Source: Spirochaetaceae bacterium (GTDB lineage: Bacteria > Spirochaetota > Spirochaetia > B11-G9). Taken from it: a DNA stretch of 5,535 nucleotides. The stretch spans positions 1 to 5,535 of the forward strand of contig DAOVSY010000208.1 in the NCBI GenBank assembly GCA_030633365.1. The letters are read 5' to 3'. The notes beneath the pieces are model-generated. The model worked only from the letters and a program-made list of their open reading frames with translations. It searched no databases and was not told the origin of the DNA. Both the position numbers and the translations under genes were made by a program. Of the stretch, positions 1 through 5,500 are shown one piece after another. Each line of letters starts with the position of its first letter. The stretch's first letter is position 1.

Positions 1-52
1 GACTCCTTGCAGAGTTATGAATGCAAATAAAAATTATTTTCTGCTTTGCCAT
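1..52 (-). CDS. arsC: ArsC-type arsenate reductase / low-molecular-weight phosphatase-fold protein, N-terminal fragment (cut by left edge)
   Basis: Reading leftward from the ATG at 52-50, the translation is MAKQKIIFICIHNSARS. This is the first beta strand followed by the phosphate-binding CX5R loop (Cys10, Arg16; C-I-H-N-S-A-R) of the low-molecular-weight tyrosine phosphatase fold. The HNSARS form is typical of thioredoxin-type arsenate reductases, while true phosphatases usually read GN(I/S)CRSP. The known reaction is reduction of arsenate to arsenite through the loop cysteine, in the cytoplasm. An AAGGAG at 66-61 sits 8 nt before this ATG and decides the start. An in-frame ATG at 82-80 would add ten residues but has no ribosome binding site. 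A short imperfect hairpin (64-77) overlaps part of that site. About 115 further residues, including the later resolving cysteines, lie outside the window, so reductase and phosphatase cannot be finally separated. The gene is divergent from the flavoprotein at 212. Confidence 0.72.
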   Translation of the reverse strand, partial: MAKQKIIFICIHNSARS

Positions 53-114
53 ATTTATGTCTCCTTCGGATCCAAAGCCCATTATTTTGTATTATTCTGA
101 ATATTTTATAAGTG

Positions 115-143
115 AGTATACGGATAGAATTATTAACAATCAA
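115..143 (-). promoter_or_regulatory. Promoter of the arsC-like gene
   Basis: On the minus strand, TTGATT (143-138) and TATACT (120-115) are separated by exactly 17 bp, matching the sigma70 consensus at 4/6 and 5/6. The predicted start is near 108, giving a leader of about 55 nt. Its -35 box is 8 bp from the -35 box of the opposite promoter. Prediction only. Confidence 0.6.
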
Positions 144-151
144 GATAATTA

Positions 152-180
152 TTGACTTTTAGTATAGGCATCCTTACATT
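152..180 (+). promoter_or_regulatory. Promoter of the flavoprotein disulfide reductase
   Basis: TTGACT (152-157) and TACATT (175-180) are separated by 17 bp, matching consensus at 5/6 and 4/6. The predicted start near 187 leaves a short leader of about 25 nt with a GGAGAG ribosome binding site at 199-204. The TTG of the -35 box is also the first possible start codon of the open frame, so a gene call beginning at 152 would be an over-extension into the promoter. Confidence 0.6.
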
Positions 181-211
181 AGCATTCAAAGTAAATTTGG
201 AGAGATGTATG

Positions 212-1624
212 ATGAAGTATGATGCAATTATTATTGGTATGGGTCCAGCAGGAATGGCTGTGGCAGCTATGGGATCTTCCATGGGTTTGAATATACTTGC
301 AGTAGAGGAAAGGAAAGTTGGAGGGGAATGTCTTAATGTTGGATGTATACCAAGTAAGGCATTATTAAAAGCAAGTGAAGTAAATTTTTCGGTTCATGAT
401 CTGGGCCAGTTTGGAATAGACAGTCAATGTAATATGAATACCAATACTCATCAATCTCTGGAAGTTGTTAGGGATAAAGTAGGCAAAATTAATAATAAAA
501 AGCTTATGAAAACTTTTGAAAAAGTTGAACTTCTTCTTAATGAGGGGCCAGCAGAATTTATTGATAAAAATACAATAATGGTTAAAGGTAAAAACTATAA
601 AGCAAAAAAAATATTTATCGCTACAGGTACTGAACCTGTAATCCCTCCAATTCCGGGAATTGAAAAACTAAGCAATGATCAGGTATTAACGAATTTGAAT
701 ATTTTTGATCTGGAAAAAATTCCAGAAGAAATGACGGTTATGGGTGGAGGAGCTATTGGCACCGAGATGGCCCAGGCCTTTTCCAGACTTGGCAGCAAAG
801 TCACAATAGTTCAGATGGGGGAACATTTATTACCTGCAGGTGATGGGGATGCCGGTGCTGTTCTTAAAGAAATGTTTGAGAAAGAAGGAATAAAAGTTTA
901 TAACAGCACAAAAATAGAAAAAATTGAGGAAAAAGATGGTATTATATATACTTATACTGATAAAGGAACATTTACCGGAGAAAAACTTCTTGTTGCCACT
1001 GGGCGGAAGCCCTTTCTTGATCAGTTGAAGCTGGATAATGCAGGGATAGCTTATAATAAACAAGGCATTATTGTAGATAGAAATTTACGTACCAACTTAA
1101 GGCATATTTATGCTATTGGCGATTGTAACGGACTGGCTTTACTTTCTCATGCAGCCATGCATCAGGGTATGCTTGCAATAATGAATGCAATTAATCCAAC
1201 ACCCTTTAAATTAAAAAGAAACAGATACTATGTCCCCTGGTCAGTATTTACAAAACCGGAGGTAGCACAGGTTGGTTTAAAAGAATCTGAGGCAAGAGAA
1301 AAAGGATTAAAAATAGAAGTAGTTAAAAGAGATTTTGCTTCTTATGGAAGAACTGTTGCAGATGGACATCCTGAAGGATTTATAAAAATTATTACAACAA
1401 AACGAGGGAAAATCCTGGGAGTAACGATTGTTGGTGAAACTGCAAGTGAAATTATTCACGAGTGGATTCTTGCAATTCAGAAGGGTTTGACAATGTTTGA
1501 TATTATGATGATGCAGCATTCATTTCCAACAATTGCAATGCTTAATAAAATGGTAGCAGAAGACTGGATGATGGGAAAACTTAAAAATCCATGGATTGGC
1601 AGAATTGCACGATTGTTCATTTAG
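212..1624 (+). CDS. Class I pyridine nucleotide-disulfide oxidoreductase (dihydrolipoyl dehydrogenase / mercuric reductase-like), substrate unknown
   Basis: The 470-residue FAD flavoprotein has the normal family length and domain order. It has an FAD Rossmann motif GMGPAG (9-14) and the redox-active pair Cys40/Cys45 in GGECLNVGCIPSK. The NAD(P) Rossmann motif GGGAIGTE is at 178-185, followed by Gln201 where NAD enzymes usually carry Glu. ATGRKP (262-267), the second FAD contact AIGD (301-304) and a dimerisation domain from about 341 (VPWSVFTKPEVAQVG) follow. These enzymes pass electrons from NAD(P)H through FAD to the disulfide. The C-terminal acid-base motif of dihydrolipoyl dehydrogenase (HPT..E) reads F438-P-T-I-A-M443, so His and Glu are both replaced. 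There is no C-terminal Cys-Cys of mercuric reductase either. The VPW.VFT.PEVA stretch resembles the loosely annotated mercuric-reductase-like group. The open frame extends to a TTG at 152, but GGAGAG at 199-204 places the start at ATG 212 (7 nt spacing; ATG 209 is a close second). No lipoyl-enzyme genes are nearby. Confidence 0.85.
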   Translation: MKYDAIIIGMGPAGMAVAAMGSSMGLNILAVEERKVGGECLNVGCIPSKALLKASEVNFSVHDLGQFGIDSQCNMNTNTHQSLEVVRDKVGKINNKKLMKTFEKVELLLNEGPAEFIDKNTIMVKGKNYKAKKIFIATGTEPVIPPIPGIEKLSNDQVLTNLNIFDLEKIPEEMTVMGGGAIGTEMAQAFSRLGSKVTIVQMGEHLLPAGDGDAGAVLKEMFEKEGIKVYNSTKIEKIEEKDGIIYTYTDKGTFTGEKLLVATGRKPFLDQLKLDNAGIAYNKQGIIVDRNLRTNLRHIYAIGDCNGLALLSHAAMHQGMLAIMNAINPTPFKLKRNRYYVPWSVFTKPEVAQVGLKESEAREKGLKIEVVKRDFASYGRTVADGHPEGFIKIITTKRGKILGVTIVGETASEIIHEWILAIQKGLTMFDIMMMQHSFPTIAMLNKMVAEDWMMGKLKNPWIGRIARLFI

Positions 1625-1638
1625 GTGAAAATTATTAG

Positions 1639-1670
1639 TTGTAGGGATGATTCAAAAACCATCCCTACAA
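1639..1670. terminator. Bidirectional hairpin terminator between convergent flavoprotein and argG genes
   Basis: A perfect 11-bp stem (TTGTAGGGATG, 1639-1649, with CATCCCTACAA, 1660-1670) encloses a 10-nt loop. It begins 14 nt after the flavoprotein stop and 25 nt beyond the argG stop. On the plus strand an A-run and then TTTTTT (1684-1689) follow; on the minus strand only a short broken T tract follows. Its position between two convergent genes supports a shared role. Confidence 0.65.
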
Positions 1671-1695
1671 TATAAAAAAATAATTTTTTACTGAA

Positions 1696-2925
1696 TTAAT
1701 CCTTCTTATTTATAATAGCATGATGAGCCATTAATCTGACTGAATGAATTTTAATAAAACCTCTGGAATCTTCCTGGTTAAATCCACCTTCAATATCCAT
1801 ACTGGAAAGATCCTGATTGTAAAGGGAGCTGCTGCTTTCTCTTCCAATAGCCATGACTGTACCTTTGTACAGTTTAAGATAAACAGTGCCGTCAATTACT
1901 TCCTGGCTGGTATTAATGGCAGACATCAAAAAATCCATTTCCGGGCTAAACCAGAAGCCGTTGTAAACAATTTCAGAAAATTTTGCACTTAGCATATCAC
2001 GAAGGCGCATAACTTCTCTGTCCATTGCTATCCCTTCAATATCCATATGAGCTTCATGAAGTATTGTTCCTCCGGGAGTTTCGTATACACCTCTGGATTT
2101 AATACCCACAAAGCGGTTTTCCACCATATCCAGTCGACCTATTCCATTTGTGCTGCCAAGTTCGTTTAGCATATTAAACAATTCAAGTGGTTTTGTTTCA
2201 CTTTTTCCGGTATCGGTATTTTCTACTTTAACAGGGATACCGTTTTTAAAGGTAATAGCAATTTTGGTTACTTTGTCTGGTGCACTTTCAGGAGATACTG
2301 TTTTACAATATACATCCTCTGTACACTCTGCTGCAGGATCTTCCAGAAATCCAGCTTCATGACTAATATGAAGAAGATTATCATCCTCGCTGTATGGCTT
2401 TTTTGGAGAGGAACTAATTGGAATACTATATTTTTCTGCATAACTAATAAGATCTGTTCTTCCTTTAAACTGATCAAGAAAAACACGATCTTTCCATGGA
2501 GAAATTATTTTTATCTGTGGATTAAGTGCATAACAAGAGAGCTCAAACCTCACCTGATCATTTCCCTTTCCTGTAGCTCCATGGGCAACATAGGCTGCAT
2601 TTTCTATAGCCGCAATCTCTATTTGTCTTTTTGCTATAAGTGGTCTTGCAACAGCAGTTCCCAGCAGATATCGTCCTTCATACAGTGCATTTGCTTTAAA
2701 TACAGGAAAGATATAATCTGTTACAAACTCTTCCTTAAGATCTTCTACATAAACTTTACTAGCCCCAATTTTTAAAGCCTTTTCTTTTGCTGCCTCGAAA
2801 TCTTCTTCCTGTCCAACATCTGCAATATATGCAATAACCTCATATTCTTTTTCCATAAGCCAATGAAGTATAATTGAGGTATCTAAACCCCCGCTGTATG
2901 CCAGTATTACCTTTTTATTTTCCAT
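1696..2925 (-). CDS. argG: Argininosuccinate synthase
   Basis: This cytoplasmic enzyme (EC 6.3.4.5) joins citrulline and aspartate using ATP, giving argininosuccinate, AMP and pyrophosphate; it is the penultimate step of arginine synthesis. The 409 residues match the usual length of about 400. The N-type ATP pyrophosphatase loop AYSGGLDTS is at residues 9-17. The citrulline/aspartate-binding motif [14 protein letters not shown] is at 115-128, SPWKDR at 142-147, and [20 protein letters not shown] from 178. The strongly conserved [19 protein letters not shown] lies further on, in the C-terminal part. No key residue appears missing. The start is set by AGAGAGG 5 nt before the ATG. argH, its usual partner for the last step, is not beside it: the convergent flavoprotein lies downstream and a LysR-type regulator upstream, 91 bp away. 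Arginine control is possible, but the operator evidence is weak (see the separate entry). Confidence 0.97.
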   Translation of the reverse strand: MENKKVILAYSGGLDTSIILHWLMEKEYEVIAYIADVGQEEDFEAAKEKALKIGASKVYVEDLKEEFVTDYIFPVFKANALYEGRYLLGTAVARPLIAKRQIEIAAIENAAYVAHGATGKGNDQVRFELSCYALNPQIKIISPWKDRVFLDQFKGRTDLISYAEKYSIPISSSPKKPYSEDDNLLHISHEAGFLEDPAAECTEDVYCKTVSPESAPDKVTKIAITFKNGIPVKVENTDTGKSETKPLELFNMLNELGSTNGIGRLDMVENRFVGIKSRGVYETPGGTILHEAHMDIEGIAMDREVMRLRDMLSAKFSEIVYNGFWFSPEMDFLMSAINTSQEVIDGTVYLKLYKGTVMAIGRESSSSLYNQDLSSMDIEGGFNQEDSRGFIKIHSVRLMAHHAIINKKD

Positions 2926-2950
2926 TATTTCCTCTCTTTTTCAAATCTAC

Positions 2951-2968
2951 AGTGAATTAGTATCAAAA
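2951..2968. promoter_or_regulatory. Weak ARG-box-like sequence at the argG promoter
   Basis: AGTGAATTAGTATCAAAA (plus strand) has a good left half (TGAAT) and a degenerate right half compared with the ArgR/AhrC pattern TGAAT-4 nt-ATTCA. It overlaps the proposed -10 box, where a repressor site would be expected. In such AT-rich DNA a match of this quality can arise by chance. Confidence 0.2.
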
Positions 2969-2985
2969 ATATGCATATAAGTAAA
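2957..2985 (-). promoter_or_regulatory. Possible argG promoter
   Basis: On the minus strand, TTTACT (2985-2980) is followed after 17 bp by TACTAA (2962-2957); an overlapping GATACT (2964-2959) is another -10 choice. Matches to consensus are modest. The spacer contains a 10-bp perfect palindrome, ATATGCATAT (2969-2978), that could be an operator. The predicted leader is about 25 nt. Confidence 0.35.
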
Positions 2986-3021
2986 ATTAACTTAATTTAT
3001 AAGGATATAAATTAAGTTAAT
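2986..3021. repeat. Perfect 16-bp inverted repeat overlapping the LysR-gene stop codon
   Basis: ATTAACTTAATTTATA (2986-3001) and its exact complement (3006-3021) flank a 4-nt AGGA centre. The stem has a single G-C pair. The right arm covers the last codon and stop (3017-3019) of the upstream regulator gene, and the left arm ends one base from the proposed argG -35 box. It could be a weak terminator (a broken T tract follows on the minus strand), a transcript-stabilising hairpin, or a protein-binding operator. I cannot tell these apart. Confidence 0.7.
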
Positions 3022-3886
3022 AATTCTGTTTGCCAAGGTAGTTCCCACAGCTGTTTGTTAATGTTTCAACAACTTGTTTATGAAGTCCGGAGTAATAGCT
3101 TTGTTTTTTGTAATGAAGGGTAATTTCTCTTTTATATAGTTTAAATCCCTCCACTTTTTTTAGATGAGGTCTTCCGGATAATATGTGCAGGGGCATAACT
3201 GATCTACCCAGACCGGCTTCTACACCTGCAATTATTCCATATGTTTCACCCATAAATCGTCTCTCATATTTTGGGATTATCCCATCCTGGGCATTAAAAA
3301 ATTGTTCTGTAGCAGTATCTTCAAAGGAATTATCCAGATAGATATTTTCCGGACAAGTGTACTCCAGACTTTCTATTACAATATATTCTTCATAGCCCAG
3401 AAGGTGTTTTTCTATTAGAGGAGACTCCATTGGATAATCCAGAATAATAAAATCACATTCGGATCTATCCAGTAGAGTTGGCAGAGCAGGGGTTTCCTCA
3501 TGTATAAAATCACATTGAATTTTTGGATTTTTCCTTAGAAGATAACTCATTGAGGGAATTACGACAGACCTAAGAATAGATGAAAAAGCACCAATTCTTA
3601 TTATTCCTGCAAGTTCTCCACCTTCTTTGGAAGTAAGATTTAATAACAGTTCATCTTCCATTGAATCTTTTGTCTGACAATATCCAAGAAGTTTCTCACC
3701 AATTTCTGTAATCTTAATCTGGGAAGGGTCTCTTATAAATAAAGTTGCGCCCATAGTTAATTCCAGGTTTTTTATTCGCTGGGATAGTGCAGATTGGGTA
3801 ATAAATAAAGACTCCGCAGCTCTGGAAAAATTAAGAGATTTTGCAGCAGCCAAAAATGCATCGAGTTGTAAGGATGATAGACTCAT
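3017..3886 (-). CDS. LysR-family transcriptional regulator, ArgP/IciA-like DNA-binding domain
   Basis: This 289-residue protein has the standard LysR length. The N-terminal winged helix-turn-helix spans about residues 3-62. The helix-turn-helix proper is FSRAAESLFITQSALSQRIKNLE (20-42), with ITQSALSQRI matching the ArgP (IciA) style more closely than the common VSQPALSRQI. A linker helix follows to about 88, then a substrate-binding-protein-like effector domain (about 90-285), including GVEAGLGRSVMP near its end. LysR proteins bind as tetramers near promoters and respond to small ligands; ArgP senses lysine and arginine. Its place directly upstream of argG makes an amino-acid role plausible, but the effector domain does not let me assign a ligand. 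The ATG at 3886 lies six residues before the conserved domain, so the start is sound. It has no recognisable ribosome binding site, unlike every other complete gene here. It is bounded upstream by a terminator. Confidence 0.9.
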   Translation of the reverse strand: MSLSSLQLDAFLAAAKSLNFSRAAESLFITQSALSQRIKNLELTMGATLFIRDPSQIKITEIGEKLLGYCQTKDSMEDELLLNLTSKEGGELAGIIRIGAFSSILRSVVIPSMSYLLRKNPKIQCDFIHEETPALPTLLDRSECDFIILDYPMESPLIEKHLLGYEEYIVIESLEYTCPENIYLDNSFEDTATEQFFNAQDGIIPKYERRFMGETYGIIAGVEAGLGRSVMPLHILSGRPHLKKVEGFKLYKREITLHYKKQSYYSGLHKQVVETLTNSCGNYLGKQNY

Positions 3887-3892
3887 ACAGTA

Positions 3893-3921
3893 AAAGTATA
3901 CTTATTGAGAATTAAAATCAA
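3893..3921 (-). promoter_or_regulatory. Promoter of the LysR gene, predicted to give a near-leaderless mRNA
   Basis: On the minus strand, TTGATT (3921-3916) precedes TATACT (3900-3895; 15-bp spacer, 5/6 match) or the overlapping TACTTT (3898-3893; 17-bp spacer, weaker match). Either choice puts the start at 3888-3886, at or within 2 nt of the ATG. The -10 lies in a 10-bp perfect palindrome, AAGTATACTT (3894-3903), a possible autoregulatory site. Confidence 0.4.
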
Positions 3922-3928
3922 TAAAGTA

Positions 3929-3958
3929 TTGAACCAATCAAAAAAAGGATTGGTTCAA
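3929..3958 (-). terminator. Hairpin terminator after the small secreted-protein gene
   Basis: A perfect 11-bp stem, TTGAACCAATC / GATTGGTTCAA, encloses an 8-nt loop that is nearly all T on the minus strand. It begins 6 nt after the stop codon of the gene at 3965. The following minus-strand sequence (TACTTTATTGATTTT) is T-rich but interrupted. It insulates the downstream LysR gene. Confidence 0.6.
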
Positions 3959-3964
3959 ATTAGT

Positions 3965-4510
3965 TTATTTATCAAAAATGAGAGAAAAACGACCAGTTAG
4001 ATAAATCATATAAGGGAAAACATCAGAAGCAATTTCACTACCGGTGAAACCCATAGCTCCAATTCCAAGCCTGAAAGTATCTCCAAATTTATAAGCTATA
4101 TGCATGTCAGGGATAAATAAATTTGCTGTATTCATATCATTTAACAATCCAAACATTAAAAATCCACCACCACCAATTCCTGCATTAATAACAATGGGAA
4201 TAGGAGATAAAGTAAGTTCTGTATAGATGTGAGGCCATGCAATACTTTCGAGAATTAACGAGAAAACTCTTAATCCTCCACCTACTTTTAAAGGACCAAG
4301 GGATGTCTGGTAAGCAAATAGTGCTTCAGGAACAGGAAATGTACCGAACTCCAATACATCGATAGATTCGTCTGTTGTTCCGCCATCTAAATCAGATACA
4401 GAAATCCCAATTTGTACAGGTACATCAATTGCTAAATCAATTCTGAACTGTGCAAAAGCTCCGGGAATAACCATTAGAATTATAATTCCAATTAAAATCA
4501 GCTTTTTCAT
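3965..4510 (-). CDS. Small secreted, beta-rich protein of unknown function (possible outer-membrane or periplasmic protein)
   Basis: I do not recognise a named family. The 181 residues start with a classic signal peptide: Lys2-Lys3, a hydrophobic core to about 16, and an A18-F-A20 cleavage motif before Gln21. There is no cysteine anywhere, so it is not a lipoprotein. The mature part of about 161 residues alternates short hydrophobic strands with turns. Examples are FRIDLAIDVPVQIGISVSD (22-40), LKVGGGLRVFSLIL (74-87), HIYTELTLSPIPIVINAG (94-111), a glycine-rich GIGGGGFLMFG (111-121), and HIAYKFGDTFRLGIGAMGF (137-155). A final strand, GRFSLIFDK, ends the chain. This pattern would suit a small beta-barrel, and similar proteins are common in spirochaetes, which is an impression. 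GGAGGA (4522-4517) 6 nt before the ATG fixes the start. It has its own promoter and terminator, so it is probably expressed separately. Confidence 0.75.
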   Translation of the reverse strand: MKKLILIGIIILMVIPGAFAQFRIDLAIDVPVQIGISVSDLDGGTTDESIDVLEFGTFPVPEALFAYQTSLGPLKVGGGLRVFSLILESIAWPHIYTELTLSPIPIVINAGIGGGGFLMFGLLNDMNTANLFIPDMHIAYKFGDTFRLGIGAMGFTGSEIASDVFPYMIYLTGRFSLIFDK

Positions 4511-4543
4511 ACAAAATCCTCCAAAACAGAATTTATTACTTCA

Positions 4544-4549
4544 ATTATA
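4544..4549 (-). promoter_or_regulatory. -10 box (TATAAT) of the secreted-protein gene
   Basis: A perfect TATAAT reads on the minus strand at 4549-4544, about 34 nt before the ATG, with no good -35 hexamer at 16-18 bp. The -35 region instead contains a short inverted repeat, GTTAAT-TCC-ATTAAC (4570-4556). This could be an operator or indicate an activator-dependent promoter. The predicted leader is about 26 nt. I see no clear terminator between the mog gene and this promoter, so read-through is also possible. Confidence 0.5.
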
Positions 4550-4620
4550 CCTCAAGTTAATGGAATTAACACTAAAAATTTTCAAATTCAAGCTAATTAA
4601 AACTATAAAGAGTATTTACT

Positions 4621-5088
4621 TTAATGACCTTCCCCTAAAATCATTTTAACTGCATGCTCCATCACTGGTGCTATTACTCTGGTACAAAGTCTTACTGCTT
4701 TAACTGATCCAGGGAAATTTACAATAATGGTATTACCCTTCATTCCCGAGTATCCCCTTGAGAGCATTGCGGAGTTTGTTTCTTTAAGAGACTCAGCCCG
4801 AAGTGTTTCGGATATACCAGGGAGCTCCCTGTCGCAGTATTTTTTAGTAATATTTGGAGTAACATCTCTGGGACCAATGCCTGTACCCCCGGTTGTCAGA
4901 ATAAAATCATATCCTTTGAAGGATTTAAAAGCTTCCAGAATATCATTCTCTTCATCCGGAACAATCACTCGTTTGGTTTTACTGGAGGGAACCATTTCGT
5001 TTAGAATATTTTCAATTTCCGGACCTGACAGGTCTTCATATATACCCCTGGAAGCTCTGTCAGATATTGTAATAACAGCTACTTTCAT
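4621..5088 (-). CDS. mog: MogA/MoaB-family molybdopterin adenylyltransferase
   Basis: The family activates molybdopterin by adenylylation before molybdate insertion in molybdenum (or tungsten) cofactor synthesis, acting as a cytoplasmic trimer. The 155-residue protein shows the whole MPT-binding signature: ISDRASRG (8-15), VPDE with Asp45, TTGGTGIGPRDVTP (65-78) including the catalytic-type Asp75, the SRGYSG turn (110-115), and NFPGSVKAV (124-132). The RDVTP form favours MogA-type over MoaB-type, but single-domain members are hard to separate. The start is ATG 5088, preceded by AGGGGG (5103-5098) with 9 nt spacing. A longer version from a TTG at 5109 would place the ribosome binding site inside the coding region and is rejected. 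The first 29 bp overlap the upstream MOSC gene in another frame, so translation is probably coupled to it. Confidence 0.93.
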   Translation of the reverse strand: MKVAVITISDRASRGIYEDLSGPEIENILNEMVPSSKTKRVIVPDEENDILEAFKSFKGYDFILTTGGTGIGPRDVTPNITKKYCDRELPGISETLRAESLKETNSAMLSRGYSGMKGNTIIVNFPGSVKAVRLCTRVIAPVMEHAVKMILGEGH

Positions 5089-5500
5089 TGCTAATTTCCC
5101 CCTGTTCAATTACTTTTGCAAATACACCTCTTCTGGGCATTACACAGTCCCCAACAGCTGCATAAATTGCACAGCCATGATGACATTCTTTTCCTATCTG
5201 TGTTATCTCAAGAACTGTACTATCTATATTTAGTCTGGTACCTATGGGAAGTTCATGGAGAACTATACCTTCGGTTGTTATATTTTCAGCAAAATCCCCA
5301 TAATCAAGATCTATACCATTTCCTCTCATAGACTCAATATCTTCGTTTGCCAGAAGAGAAATTTGTCTGTGCCAGTTTCCTGCATGGGCATCACCAAGAA
5401 TACCGTGATCTACTTTTAATTCTGCTATTTTAATAGGAATTTTTTGTTCCCCTTTTTTTTCTGATATATTTAAAGACAGAATCTTAAACAATTTTTTCAT
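5060..5500 (-). CDS. MOSC-domain protein of molybdenum cofactor metabolism
   Basis: MOSC domains occur in cofactor sulfurases and in molybdenum-enzyme accessory proteins, where a conserved cysteine is thought to carry sulfur or bind the cofactor. The 146 residues form a stand-alone domain of normal size: GILGDAHAGNWHRQISLLA (33-51), GDFAENITTEGI (68-79), and the conserved cysteine in IGKECHHGC (Cys106, with Cys110 nearby). VGDCVMPRRGVFAKVIEQGEI (116-136) ends the domain. Family members often continue with a short strand after the GEI motif; here ten unrelated residues (SNESSCYYNI) follow in the overlap with mog. The ATG at 5500 has AAAGGAGA 5 nt upstream. It also overlaps the stop of a preceding frame (ATGA). 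The gene thus sits in a leftward operon of [unknown]-MOSC-mog. The exact molybdenum-enzyme client is unknown. Confidence 0.9.
   Translation of the reverse strand: MKKLFKILSLNISEKKGEQKIPIKIAELKVDHGILGDAHAGNWHRQISLLANEDIESMRGNGIDLDYGDFAENITTEGIVLHELPIGTRLNIDSTVLEITQIGKECHHGCAIYAAVGDCVMPRRGVFAKVIEQGEISNESSCYYNI
5098..5103 (-). promoter_or_regulatory. Ribosome binding site of mog inside the MOSC gene
   Basis: AGGGGG (5103-5098) lies 9 nt before ATG 5088 and within the last 15 codons of the MOSC gene. It decides the mog start. The run of five G is also the place where a one-base length change would join the two reading frames. Confidence 0.6.

Noticed and set aside
128..155. A definite ArsR operator between the divergent genes
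   Set aside because: The TCAA-8 bp-TTGA symmetry is fully explained by two opposed -35 boxes; without a neighbouring arsR in view I keep it only as a finding.
152..211. A 20-residue N-terminal extension of the flavoprotein starting at TTG 152
   Set aside because: The TTG is part of a -35 box, no ribosome binding site precedes it, and GGAGAG at 199-204 fits the ATG at 212. The family fold begins right after that ATG.
212..1624. Calling the flavoprotein mercuric reductase (merA)
   Set aside because: There is no N-terminal heavy-metal domain and no C-terminal Cys-Cys pair, and no mer genes are visible nearby.
2359..2775. A 138-codon plus-strand open frame
   Set aside because: It lies wholly inside argG on the opposite strand, shows no family motif and has cysteine/serine/isoleucine-rich composition typical of antisense frames.
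4556..4620. A terminator after mog
   Set aside because: The sequence is AT-rich with short partial repeats but I could not pair a stem longer than 6 bp, and no T tract follows it.
5089..5109. A mog start at TTG 5109
   Set aside because: The AGGGGG ribosome binding site would then lie inside the gene; ATG 5088 has proper spacing and the conserved strand starts immediately after it.
4727..5233. A 168-codon plus-strand open frame
   Set aside because: It is antisense to mog and MOSC, both of which have full family motifs; no ribosome binding site or recognisable domain supports it.
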